Below are positions 44,139 through 52,185 of a stretch of 64,000 nucleotides of DNA, piece after piece. This DNA is from Desulfosarcina ovata subsp. ovata (GTDB taxonomy: Bacteria; Desulfobacterota; Desulfobacteria; Desulfobacterales; Desulfosarcinaceae). Numbering within the stretch: the stretch's first letter is position 1; every line of letters starts with the position of its first letter. Location of the stretch: assembly GCF_009689005.1 (NCBI RefSeq), contig NZ_AP021879.1, positions 7,441,501 through 7,505,500 on the forward strand. Reading direction: 5' to 3'. A program made the position numbers and the translations under genes. The notes under the pieces are model-generated. The model saw nothing but the letters and a program-made list of their open reading frames with translations, searched no databases and was not told the origin of the DNA.

Positions 44139-44528
44139 ATGGTAAAGCTGATCCAAATATCCTGTCGTTGGTGCAACACCGTTTTTTGTGTGTGCCGGTG
44201 CTGCTTTCGTGGGCATGCTTATTGTTGCGATGCATGCCGCATCGCCGGTCGTCTCCAGTCCCGTCGAAAAGCGCAGCGACGCTACCGTAAAACCGATAAA
44301 GGTAAAAAAGCCCACCGTCTTGCCGAAAACCGTCGTCGGCATCGTGAAATCGATCCACGTAGAAAAAACATGGATGATCATACTTCAACAAGCCCTTTTA
44401 AACGGGTTATGTTGCCACCACAGATCGAAATTTCGGTACCTTTTCGCCTCGGTTTTCGATGCCGCTGCCATTTTTGCGGTCGGCCGGGTGAAATTGTGAG
44501 CCATTTTCCACGCCGTGGTTATGGATGA
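44139..44528 (+). CDS. Cysteine-rich zinc-binding protein of the transposition cassette
   Basis: A 129-residue basic protein. Its N-terminal half has CRWCNTVFCVCRCCFRGHAY and CCDACRIAGRL (paired zinc-knuckle-like cysteines), a long basic helix (QSRRKAQRRYRKTDKGKK) that could bind DNA, and a second cysteine set near the end (CRCHFCGRPGE). I know this arrangement only from genes near Mu-like or IS-type transposition modules, so I assign it to the cassette; the exact role is unknown. The start is the ATG at 44139. The following CHC2-type gene begins 43 bp after its stop. Confidence 0.6.
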   Translation: MVKLIQISCRWCNTVFCVCRCCFRGHAYCCDACRIAGRLQSRRKAQRRYRKTDKGKKAHRLAENRRRHREIDPRRKNMDDHTSTSPFKRVMLPPQIEISVPFRLGFRCRCHFCGRPGEIVSHFPRRGYG

Positions 44529-44571
44529 AATCTTTTTCAGGATTTTTTACGCAGATAAGGAGGCCAATATC

Positions 44572-44937
44572 ATGAGACGACGGTTTACAGGGGGAGAACT
44601 GTTTCAACTGCGCAATCGGATCCCGGTTGACTGGCTGATCAAAGAACAGCTTCATATCCCATCTAAAGTGATCGAAGGCATTTTTCGTTTTCTATGCCCG
44701 CTATGCAATGAATTTCAAACCGCGACCAACCCCAAGACCAATCTCGCCAGGTGCTTTCTTTGCGAGAAAAACTTCAACCCGATTGATTTGGTCATGACCG
44801 TGAAAGGCCTTGGATTCGTTGACAGTGTCAAATATTTGCAAACCCTTGTACCAAACAGACCGGATCCTTTAACGGACCAACGGTTGGAATTGAATCAACT
44901 GCTTGGCGATATCGGGAAACGGATGAGCATCGGGTGA
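44572..44937 (+). CDS. CHC2-type zinc-finger (primase-like) protein
   Basis: A 121-residue protein resembling only the N-terminal zinc-binding domain of DnaG primase. It has CPLCNEFQTATNPKTNLARCFLCEKNFNPIDLVMTVKGLGF, where the CPLC and CFLC pairs would hold zinc, near residues 39-65. No TOPRIM catalytic domain follows, so it is not a primase by itself. The start has AAGGAGGCCAATATC. It stands between the cysteine-rich gene and the ParB/RepB-like gene and is probably co-transcribed with both. A DNA-recognition part of the transposition machinery is likely but unproved. Confidence 0.75.
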   Translation: MRRRFTGGELFQLRNRIPVDWLIKEQLHIPSKVIEGIFRFLCPLCNEFQTATNPKTNLARCFLCEKNFNPIDLVMTVKGLGFVDSVKYLQTLVPNRPDPLTDQRLELNQLLGDIGKRMSIG

Positions 44938-44941
44938 ACAG

Positions 44942-45517
44942 ATGGCCAACAACCGACTCACCCAATTGGAGGAGATCATCGCTGCCAATCAACACCATTT
45001 TCACCAAACCGGTAAGGCATTAAAGCAGATTCGAGACGATCAATTGTTTCGAGATTTGCTGTTCGATTCGTTTGAAGGCTATGTCAAGGACCGGTGGGAT
45101 ATGGCCCGATCCCAGGCATATCGTCTGATTAAGGCCGCCAATGTCATCGACAATTTGTCTCCAATTGGCGACGGCATCCTTCCGGAGAATGAATACCAGG
45201 CCAGGATTCTAACGCGTTTTACAAAAGAGGATCAACGCAAGATCTGGCGTGCATTTATCGCATCCGGCATGGCGCTCACGGCTAAGAATATTAGAAAGTA
45301 CGCCCATCAAACCCTAAAGGCCAAGCATGTCAAAAAAAAGAATGCGTCTGTGGTCGATATCATCAGCGCAGACTATAAAACGGCCGTGATGGCCATGCTG
45401 GAACAGATTCGGTCGGCGCAAAACGATGATTGGCAAACGACATCCAGACAAGCGGCCTTATTCTGGCTGAAAGTGATGAAAGAGAAAATCATTCGTCATG
45501 AAAGACAAAGACTTTGA
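44942..45517 (+). CDS. ParB/RepB-like DNA-binding protein
   Basis: A 191-residue soluble protein. Its N-terminal half, LEEIIAANQHHFHQTGKALKQIRDDQLFRDLLFDSFEGYVKDRWDMARSQAYRLIKAANVI, closely resembles the helix-turn-helix region of plasmid/phage replication and partition proteins (RepB, KorB-like). The second half has an ENEYQARILTRFTKED stretch, seen in ParB-type proteins, and a basic C-terminus. The stop of the CHC2 gene is 4 bp before, and its own end overlaps the start of the transposase gene by 20 bp. It may act in target selection or regulation. Confidence 0.65.
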   Translation: MANNRLTQLEEIIAANQHHFHQTGKALKQIRDDQLFRDLLFDSFEGYVKDRWDMARSQAYRLIKAANVIDNLSPIGDGILPENEYQARILTRFTKEDQRKIWRAFIASGMALTAKNIRKYAHQTLKAKHVKKKNASVVDIISADYKTAVMAMLEQIRSAQNDDWQTTSRQAALFWLKVMKEKIIRHERQRL

Positions 45518-47177
45518 ACAACTGCCCATGGACGACCGTTTCCTGATCTTGCTGCACAAAAAGATCATGGACAAAACCGGCAGCGCCAAACGCAGGGCCA
45601 AAAAATATTACATGGATCAATACCGTAAGACCGGCGTCATTCCCAAACCGCTGCTGCTTGCCGGCCAAGGCATCATGGAAGGCAGAAAGTGCAGCGGCCG
45701 GCGCCGGGTCTTGACCGAAAAAATCCAAAACCGCTTCATCGAGATGGTCAAGGCTTCCAGCGATCCATCGGACGATCGTTTTGTATTTATCACCCGCCAT
45801 GGACGAACCATCAAAAATTACCACGCCTGGCTCGAACAAGAGTTCGAACGTAGCATCTCACTTAGCGCTTTAAGGCGTTTTGCCAGGCAAGCCAACCTCA
45901 AGGTCTATTTGGAAAAACCAGACTTCGAGGAAAAGAACGATCCCAGCGTCTGCTTTAAGGACGAACCGGTCTTCGATTTGATTCAAATGGACGGATGCAG
46001 GTTTCGCTATTTCAAGATTCGATCGGACGACGGCGTTTGGGCCAAGCCCCAGGTGATCGAGTTTTTTGACACCGGATCGCGCAACATGCTTGTGCTTGAC
46101 GCCTATTTTTCCGAAAGCAGTCTAAATTCGGTGGACCTGTTCGAGAAATTTTTGGTGAGCACCCCCTTTCCGCAAAAAAAGATACGGCTGAGACCGGACA
46201 ATGCAAAGGGTTTTGTCAACCTGAAACGCCCCATCAACGAACTGAACATCAAATTTTCATTGCCAGGCGGATTTTATCTGCAACCAAACTTCTCACGCAT
46301 CCATGCGCCCAAGGACAAAGCACATCTGGAATCATCCCATCGCAGCATCCATCATTTTGAAATGCGGATCATCAAGCACTTTGAAGACCGCATCGTTAAG
46401 ACAGAACCGGGCTATATCTACAAAAAGGGCAAAAAAGGAAAAATTACCATCACCTATCTCGACATCGATCTTGCAACGCTGCGCCAGAGTGGTTTACTCG
46501 AAGCCTATCGCCGGCAGCACAATGAGCAAAAGCACTATTATTCTGTGAACGGTAAAACATCGGCCTGGGTGCCCAAGGAGAAGTTTGACGACGGTCTTGC
46601 CCAATACGAGTGGATAACGTTCAGTGCGGATGACGTACGCCATTTCGTCAAATACGGCTATGACAAGATCAACGCCACCGTGGGGGCGAAAGGCATCATT
46701 ACTTTCAAAAAGCAGACCTACTATGTGGCCGTTGGCGCGCAACACTTCAGCCGCCACAAGAGCACCAAGGTGTATATCTCCGATCTTGGCGACAAGCTGT
46801 TTATCTTCGAGCATAAGGAAAACGGTATCCTGCTGGGTGAAGCGCTGCGCCGGGAACCTTACGAAAAGCCGGTCAAAAAGGCAGGCACCGAACCCAACGC
46901 GGTTGAATTGATCAGCGCTTTTCTGCAGGAGAAAAAGATGGCGGTGGACAGGCCACGACTGATTGACATCCATCTTCGGGGTTTGACCCTCGATGCCGCC
47001 CAAACAATCTATCGGCAACACCGGAAACGATATATCGCTTACGCGATCAAACTACGCCAGCCTGAAACCATCACCGGCAAGGCGCTTTTCAATGCGTTCA
47101 TTTTGGATTGCGAAAGACAATTGTCAAACAACCCTTTGGCCCCGTATGCCTCATGCAGCGAAAACAAAGTTTTATAA
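45498..47177 (+). CDS. Mu/Tn7-like DDE transposase
   Basis: A 559-residue transposase with a retroviral-integrase core. The first catalytic aspartate is in VFDLIQMDGCRFRYF near 160, the second in IRLRPDNAKGFVNL near 230, and the glutamate in APKDKAHLESSHRSIHHFEM near 270, the D-D-E spacing of the rve family. An N-terminal helical DNA-binding part (SAKRRAKKYYMDQYRKTGVIPKPL) precedes it and a beta-rich Mu-C-like domain (TVGAKGIITFKKQTYYVAVG) follows. The next gene is an AAA+ ATPase whose start overlaps by 25 bp, the arrangement of MuA/MuB, TniA/TniB, TnsB/TnsC and IstA/IstB. It has no damage that I can see. Confidence 0.88.
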   Translation: MKDKDFEQLPMDDRFLILLHKKIMDKTGSAKRRAKKYYMDQYRKTGVIPKPLLLAGQGIMEGRKCSGRRRVLTEKIQNRFIEMVKASSDPSDDRFVFITRHGRTIKNYHAWLEQEFERSISLSALRRFARQANLKVYLEKPDFEEKNDPSVCFKDEPVFDLIQMDGCRFRYFKIRSDDGVWAKPQVIEFFDTGSRNMLVLDAYFSESSLNSVDLFEKFLVSTPFPQKKIRLRPDNAKGFVNLKRPINELNIKFSLPGGFYLQPNFSRIHAPKDKAHLESSHRSIHHFEMRIIKHFEDRIVKTEPGYIYKKGKKGKITITYLDIDLATLRQSGLLEAYRRQHNEQKHYYSVNGKTSAWVPKEKFDDGLAQYEWITFSADDVRHFVKYGYDKINATVGAKGIITFKKQTYYVAVGAQHFSRHKSTKVYISDLGDKLFIFEHKENGILLGEALRREPYEKPVKKAGTEPNAVELISAFLQEKKMAVDRPRLIDIHLRGLTLDAAQTIYRQHRKRYIAYAIKLRQPETITGKALFNAFILDCERQLSNNPLAPYASCSENKVL

Positions 47178-47821
47178 ACGATAAGCGCCGGGTCTCCTAT
47201 CTATCCGCGGTATACAACCGGATCTACCGGGGACAGAGCGTATTGATCGAGGGCGAATATGGTGTCGGAAAAACTCGTTTCCTCGAACTGCTCAAACCCA
47301 AAAAACTTCAAGGCGTATGGGTGGAGTCGCTTTTCAATGTGCATGAAATGTTGGCCTCCATCCTTCAAGGGTTGAACTACGAGGCGGTGGCCACTTATCG
47401 GCGCACGCCCCATCATTTGAAGCTGATCCGCAATCTGACCGATTATTACATCATCATCGACGAGGCCAATGACATCGAAAAAAGGGTTTGGCCCTACCTG
47501 AAACGAATCATGGACGCGCACGTGCCCATCGTTTTGGCCGGACTGCCAAAGGTGAGGACATATTTGACCAGCCAGCATCCGGATATCCTCAGCCGATTGA
47601 AAACCTTGATTCTGTATCCCATCGTAGTCGAGGATTTCATCCTGGAATACAAGGATTTTGAATCTGAAGCCATCGAACAGATTTATGTGGCCACCAGGGG
47701 CGATATGAGAAAATTCAAGGAAATTTGCACGGATTGCCGCGACAAGGCCAAAGAACTGGGCCATAGCTTCGTCGATTTAAATCTGGCGGTCGACTTTCTC
47801 GCCAATCTTCATCCCATGTAG
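47153..47821 (+). CDS. AAA+ ATPase of the transposition cassette (TniB/MuB/TnsC-like)
   Basis: A 222-residue ATPase with Walker A VLIEGEYGVGKTRFLELL near 30 and Walker B YYIIIDEANDIEKRVWPYL near 100. It also has sensor-like LAGLPKVRTYLTSQHPDILSRLK near 135 and an arginine-rich patch, all typical of transposon target-capture ATPases. It starts at the ATG at 47153, inside the end of the transposase gene, so translation is coupled. It should bind target DNA and activate the transposase. Its length is near that of IstB/TniB. Intact. Confidence 0.86.
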   Translation: MQRKQSFINDKRRVSYLSAVYNRIYRGQSVLIEGEYGVGKTRFLELLKPKKLQGVWVESLFNVHEMLASILQGLNYEAVATYRRTPHHLKLIRNLTDYYIIIDEANDIEKRVWPYLKRIMDAHVPIVLAGLPKVRTYLTSQHPDILSRLKTLILYPIVVEDFILEYKDFESEAIEQIYVATRGDMRKFKEICTDCRDKAKELGHSFVDLNLAVDFLANLHPM

Positions 47822-48007
47822 GCTCCAAAAAACAATCTCTTCCCTCACTCTGCGGCGAATCAGCTTTCTCCCAAGACCTGTTAATCTAAATCCCACATCG
47901 TAACTTTTTTTAACTCTCGTAAAGTCGATTGTTATTGCATCGTTTCTCTATTAACCGCTAACGCGCAGCGGCATAAGATGCTTCAAGGCCTGAAATACGA
48001 TGAAAAA

Positions 48008-48126
48008 GTTACATTATTTTGCAACGTCCTAAAGGCAGCCAATGATCACTAACGCATTAATATATTTGGGATATTTTTTAAACGGGGCCTGAATAAACAG
48101 AACGGGAAGCGTTACACTATTTTTGC
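48008..48126. repeat. Two direct repeats, candidate transposon-end binding sites
   Basis: GTTACATTATTTTGC at 48008-48022 and GTTACACTATTTTTGC at 48111-48126 are near-identical and point the same way. They lie in the 310-bp gap after the AAA+ gene and just before a broken LysR fragment, which begins at 48132. Repeated short sites of this kind are normal in the ends of Mu/Tn7-like elements; no matching copy was found left of the cassette, so this is tentative. Confidence 0.35.
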
Positions 48127-48131
48127 CTTAG

Positions 48132-48416
48132 CACCCCTATCGAATTGCCTATTCAAGCCCTAGCATTGCTGGTGTTCTATCGGCTGTGAAAGCCGGGTTA
48201 GCCATTGCGCCGGTCGGGGCAAGTATCCAAACCACCGGCCTACGCATCCTTCCAGATAGAGTTTTAAATAGCCTACCTTCAGCAGTTGTGAGCTTGCACC
48301 AATCCGATAATCATGTGAGCAAAGCCCAAAAATACCTTGCTCATTACATAACTAAAGAATTTCGATCGATGCCTTTTGTAACCTCACACCCTCGTTTAAT
48401 TAAACAGACAAAATGA
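48132..48416 (+). pseudogene. C-terminal fragment of a LysR-type regulator
   Basis: A 94-codon open stretch without start: PYRIAYSSPSIAGVLSAVKAGLAIAPVGAS is the end of a LysR ligand-binding domain, followed by SLPSAVVSLHQSDNHVSKAQKYLAHYI. The helix-turn-helix and the first lobe are absent from this window. The break coincides with the right side of the transposition cassette, which may have entered this gene. Confidence 0.75.
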
Positions 48417-48685
48417 TTGTTGGCGGGTGAAAGTGTGGGGGATGATTTCCTCAAAGAGCAGTTACGATCAAGGAAGTGATTCGGAAATTGGAAGTTCGCC
48501 ATGAAAGGCATCCATTATGTCTGCCTTTCTCAAGCAACTTTAACTTGGATGGTTAGAGAGCAATCCGTGGTCAATGTGACAAAGTAGAAATAATCAAGTC
48601 AATTTATTTCAATTGACTTTAGGAGAACCATCTGTTTTAAAAGCCATTTGTCTGGAAACGGTCGTATTGGAATGATATAAAGAGA

Positions 48686-48787
48686 TAGCATTCAAGATAA
48701 TGTTTTTGGGCTGCGTTATCGGTCGTCGCAGTATGACAATACGGCTTCCTCCCTCTGGCCTTGCCAAAAACATTATCTTAAATGCTA
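48686..48787. repeat. MITE-like palindrome, copy 2
   Basis: A 102-bp element whose ends TAGCATTCAAGATAATGTTT (48686-48705) and AACATTATCTTAAATGCTA (48769-48787) are complementary with a single mismatch over 24 bp. The interior has CTGCGTTATCGGTCGTCGCA and TTCCTCCCTCTGGCCTT, matching the copy at 41588. There is no open frame. The gap 48417-48826 contains only this. Confidence 0.75.
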
Positions 48788-48826
48788 TAGTTATTTGCGA
48801 AAGTAAGACAAGAATGGGAGAAAGAC

Positions 48827-49219
48827 ATGGAACAAGTGCTTAGAAAGCTCACATTGGATTTTTTTGGTAAAGGGAAACACAAAATATCACCCAATACCTT
48901 TTTCGAAATGGAGAATGTCTTTTTGTTAGATGTTCGATCCAAAGAAGAAGCCGATTCTATTTCAATAGCCATGAAATCGTACACCAACATAGAATCCAAA
49001 AATATACCGGTCCATGAGATTCCGGATAGAATTAACGAAGTCCCGAACGATAAACCGGTCGGCATATTTTGTCCGGCAAATGTCAGATCGGCTATTGTCT
49101 ATGCCTATTTGCTTTCAAAAGGATTTTTGGACGTCCGCATTATCGATGGTGGCTATGCCGATCTGACAGAGGCGTTGAAGCCTGGGCCGGTTCTTAAGGC
49201 GCTTCAAAGTAGGAAATGA
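48827..49219 (+). CDS. Rhodanese-like domain protein
   Basis: A 130-residue protein with a rhodanese domain. FLLDVRSKEEADSISIAM near residue 28 is the first signature (DVR), and the active-site loop is VGIFCPANVRSAIVYAYLLSKGF, with the cysteine at about residue 84, followed by VRIIDGGYADLTEAL. It probably moves sulfane sulfur. An AGGGAGAAAGAC-like ribosome site precedes the ATG at 48827. It is followed 23 bp later by a TauE/SafE permease, a common rhodanese partnership in sulfur metabolism. Confidence 0.86.
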   Translation: MEQVLRKLTLDFFGKGKHKISPNTFFEMENVFLLDVRSKEEADSISIAMKSYTNIESKNIPVHEIPDRINEVPNDKPVGIFCPANVRSAIVYAYLLSKGFLDVRIIDGGYADLTEALKPGPVLKALQSRK

Positions 49220-49242
49220 CCAAGGATTCGAGGAATTCTTAA

Positions 49243-50046
49243 ATGACCAATTTGATTTTCACCAGTTTTCTCATCTTCATTGTCGCCGTTGCCATGACCA
49301 TGGTCGGCAAGGGGGGCGGTAATTTTTATGTCGTAATTTTGGCGATAGCCGGTGTTCCCATGCATGAGGCGGCGACAACCGGCCAGTTTATGCTTTTTTC
49401 AGCATCTGTCGCCGCGATGATCGTTTTCCAAAAGAATAAATCGGTATCATGGCTTTTGGCTGTTTTGGTTGGTTCGTTCACCGCATTGTCCGCGCTTGGC
49501 GGAGGGTATTTCTCTCATTTGTTCAGCGGTTTTTCTTTAAAACTGATATTCGCCGTTATGCTGCTGATCGCCGGCATCGTCATGCTCATTCCAGTCTCCA
49601 ATCGTCAAACGTCAACCGAGCATAAACATTTCGGTGTTATCCGGATCCGATCAGGCTCGGAAATATATGGCGTGAACTTGTGTATCGCGCTGCCGGTAAC
49701 AATACTGACGGGCTTTGGCTCAGGGATGGTGGGTGTTTCGGGAGGGTCTTTTCTGGTTCCACTGATGGTTTTGGCCTGTGGCGTTCCCATGCATACAGCA
49801 GTCGGAACTGCATCGACTTTAATAGCGGCAACCGCCTCTATGGGATTTGCAGGCCATGCGGTCCAGGGGGATTTTAATCCTTCATGGGCCATTCCCTTGG
49901 CGATTATTACCATTGTTGGGGGAATCCTTGGCGGCAAGCTGGCATTGAGCACGAAACCCAAACACCTCAAAAAGCTTTTCGCATATACGAACTGGCTTGC
50001 CGCTCTATTTATGATTATAAACGCACTCCATACCAGTGGTGGTTAA
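49243..50046 (+). CDS. TauE/SafE-family membrane permease
   Basis: A 267-residue membrane protein with about eight helices in two halves. Each half begins with the family motif: VGKGGGNFYVVILAIAGVPMHEAATTGQ in the first, and GSGMVGVSGGSFLVPLMVLACGVPMHTAVGTAS in the second. Members export sulfite, sulfoacetate or related anions. Together with the upstream rhodanese (23-bp gap) it suggests sulfur-compound handling or export. The frame is intact. Confidence 0.88.
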   Translation: MTNLIFTSFLIFIVAVAMTMVGKGGGNFYVVILAIAGVPMHEAATTGQFMLFSASVAAMIVFQKNKSVSWLLAVLVGSFTALSALGGGYFSHLFSGFSLKLIFAVMLLIAGIVMLIPVSNRQTSTEHKHFGVIRIRSGSEIYGVNLCIALPVTILTGFGSGMVGVSGGSFLVPLMVLACGVPMHTAVGTASTLIAATASMGFAGHAVQGDFNPSWAIPLAIITIVGGILGGKLALSTKPKHLKKLFAYTNWLAALFMIINALHTSGG

Positions 50047-50497
50047 ACAACTACTGAATTTTGATAAAGAGGGATAAGGTTGCCGGAAATAAATAATTCC
50101 TCCATCCTGCTTGTCTTTGTGCCCGCCTACCGCGTTGCCGCCACAGGCCCATATTCACGTAATATGTGAGCATTTTGAGACACTTTCCAACGCCGTTAGC
50201 GGGCCTCAGACGGATTTATCAAACAGGCTCTCAGGAAAAGTGTGGCGGCTTGAAGCTTTTGATTTTATTTTTTTAATATTTGCTTTGCGTTGGATGGATT
50301 CCGAATCGAAATATATCCAATAATTTCCTTTAGGTCGTTTTCAGCAACATCCGTCCAGAAAACTTGACGTGTTAAATTCATAGTAGAACGCTTGCTTCAC
50401 CGGCCGGGTGGTTTCCCAGGAAAATGTATCAAAAATATTTGAAATATCTCGGGTCCAGCATCGATTATTTCTGGATAGCCGCCCTTTTTGGAAGCGT
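50047..50497. other. Gap without a recognisable gene
   Basis: About 450 bp between the TauE-type gene and the minus-strand uptake cluster; the two converge here. A 70-codon plus-strand frame has no ribosome site and an unlikely composition. No terminator with a T run was found for either side. Confidence 0.35.
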
Positions 50498-51502
50498 TTA
50501 ATGGGTGAGGGACAACCTTTTTCCCTGCCGGATCCGGTTGCGAAGCGTCGTCAGGCGGGCGTCCATGGTGTCGAGCTGTTGGAGGAGAATCCGCTCTTCG
50601 TCGGAGGTATCCAGCACCGCGTCAATTCCGCCGTTGCGGATGACCAGCCGACGGCTGCCGGAAAGGGCCAGCAGCGGGTCGTGGGTGGCCATGAGAACGA
50701 TTTTCTCCTTCTTCACCAAAAGGCCCAGGGCCTGGCGCCGATCCACGCCGGCGTTTTCGATCTCATCGATCAGGACGATGGGGGAGGCACTCAGGCAGGC
50801 CACGTCGGCGATCATCAGGGCCCGCGACTGCCCGCCGGACAGAGCGGTCACCGGCGTTTTGGCGTCGAAAGGCTCGCCGGCCAAGGCCACGGCGGTTTGC
50901 AGAATCTGATCGACCACACCTGCCACATTGTCCACCAAGCGGCTTTCGGCGTGCAGGCTGAGAAATTCGTGGGCCGACAGGTCCATGACGAAGTTCATGT
51001 TCTGGGAAAGCTGGGCCACCAGGCGATGCTCACCGGAGAGGCGCTGGGCTTCGTCCGGCGGCCGGTCGTTGATCAAAATGCGGCGGCCGGAGGGCGTGTC
51101 CCCCTGGGCCAGGGATTCAATATCGGCCAGCAGCAGGCTTTTGCCGGCACCCGTGGGGCCCACCACGGCAATCATCTCACCGGCCGACAGGGTTACCTGG
51201 AGATCTTCCGGACGGCCGTCCTTGTCATGGCCGCCGACCACCGTGACACTTCGGATCGCGGTGTCCCGGTCGGCCTGCAGGCGCTGCATCTGATGGATGA
51301 AGGCCAGGAACTGCTCGACCACCGTGGTCCGGTCCATACCCAGTGCGTCCAGTCGGTCCGGGGTCAGGCCGGCCAGAAAATCGCCCAAGGTCTGCTGCCG
51401 GTCCATGGCCGGGTTGCCACAGGCGGAAAAGAAGTCGCGCGCGTAGGGGTGCTGGTCCAGAAGGCGGGCGCAGGGCCATTGCAACAGGTCGCGGTCGGTC
51501 AT
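50498..51502 (-). CDS. Soluble ABC ATPase with an N-terminal extra domain (module 1)
   Basis: A 334-residue ABC ATPase with no permease of its own next to it. Walker A VVGPTGAGKSLLLADIE lies near 114, a Q-loop-like AQLSQNMNFVMD near 175, signature LSGGQSRALMIADVA near 228, Walker B PIVLIDEIENAG near 248 (with DEIENAG rather than the usual DEP), and H-loop LMATHDP near 280. The first 80 residues (LLDQHPYARDFFSACGN...TLGDFLAGL) form a small helical domain resembling DUF1858/DUF542. The ATG at 51502 forms an ATGA overlap with the GTPase gene; a longer frame is spurious. A close relative lies at 60215. The role is likely intracellular rather than membrane transport. Confidence 0.8.
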   Translation of the reverse strand: MTDRDLLQWPCARLLDQHPYARDFFSACGNPAMDRQQTLGDFLAGLTPDRLDALGMDRTTVVEQFLAFIHQMQRLQADRDTAIRSVTVVGGHDKDGRPEDLQVTLSAGEMIAVVGPTGAGKSLLLADIESLAQGDTPSGRRILINDRPPDEAQRLSGEHRLVAQLSQNMNFVMDLSAHEFLSLHAESRLVDNVAGVVDQILQTAVALAGEPFDAKTPVTALSGGQSRALMIADVACLSASPIVLIDEIENAGVDRRQALGLLVKKEKIVLMATHDPLLALSGSRRLVIRNGGIDAVLDTSDEERILLQQLDTMDARLTTLRNRIRQGKRLSLTH

Positions 51503-52185
51503 GACAGGTCCATCATCTTGAGGTTGCCCACCTGGCAGTCGGGCCCGATACGGGTCTCGCCCAGGCAATAGGAGCACAGGGCCGAAGGCATGGAAAAGCG
51601 CAGCCGGGCATCCTGCAAGGTTTCCACATCGCGGGCCGTTTCCAGGTGGCGCTGCAGAAGCAGGCTTCCCTGTCCGGTCAGGCCGTTGACCGGTAGTACG
51701 GCCGCCTTGGGATTGACCTGCTTGACCCGGAAGGCAAAAACCTCGCGTTCCGCCTGGGAGACGATGTCGCCCTTGGTGACCACCACCACGTCGGCGGTTT
51801 TGAGCATGGGGCCGATCTTGCGCGGTGTGTTGACGCCGGAAAGATTGTCCACCACGCACACGGCCAGCACCTTGCGGATGTGCGGCGAACAGCGGTTGCA
51901 CAGGCCGGCGCTTTCACTGATCAGAAGATCCAGACCCGATTTTTTGCCCCACTGGACGCAGGCATCGATATTGGTGATGAAGAAATGATCCGGGCACAGG
52001 GCGCCGGCCAGACCGGTTTTGACGGGAATGCCGGCCTGCTGGTAGCGTTTTTCGTCGTCACCGGAGAGGCAGTCGAACTTGACCACCCCGAGGTGGGTTC
52101 CGGATGCGCGCAATCCTTCGGCGGCGCGCAGAATCACCGAGGTTTTTCCGGAAGAGGGGGGACCGGCAACGGTGACCAGTTTCAT
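51499..52185 (-). CDS. HypB/UreG-class GTPase with cysteine motifs (module 1)
   Basis: A 228-residue P-loop NTPase of the SIMIBI class (HypB, UreG, CobW relatives). P-loop GPPSSGKTS is at residues 8-16, LVVTKGD-type guanine-specificity motif (VVVVTKGD) at 133-140, and VNGLTGQGS near 166. Metal-ligand candidates are CPDH at 64-67 (UreG has CPH at the corresponding place), GLCNRC at 94-99 and CSYC at 204-207 near the C-terminus. It fits a metallochaperone or a metal-dependent switch. It overlaps the SBP-like gene (4 bp) and the ATPase gene (4 bp) so the three are one translational unit. Confidence 0.8.
   Translation of the reverse strand: MKLVTVAGPPSSGKTSVILRAAEGLRASGTHLGVVKFDCLSGDDEKRYQQAGIPVKTGLAGALCPDHFFITNIDACVQWGKKSGLDLLISESAGLCNRCSPHIRKVLAVCVVDNLSGVNTPRKIGPMLKTADVVVVTKGDIVSQAEREVFAFRVKQVNPKAAVLPVNGLTGQGSLLLQRHLETARDVETLQDARLRFSMPSALCSYCLGETRIGPDCQVGNLKMMDLS

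Noticed and set aside
50498..51901. 467-codon reading of the module 1 ATPase
   Set aside because: The upstream part is the GTPase gene in another frame; the start at 51502 forms an ATGA overlap.
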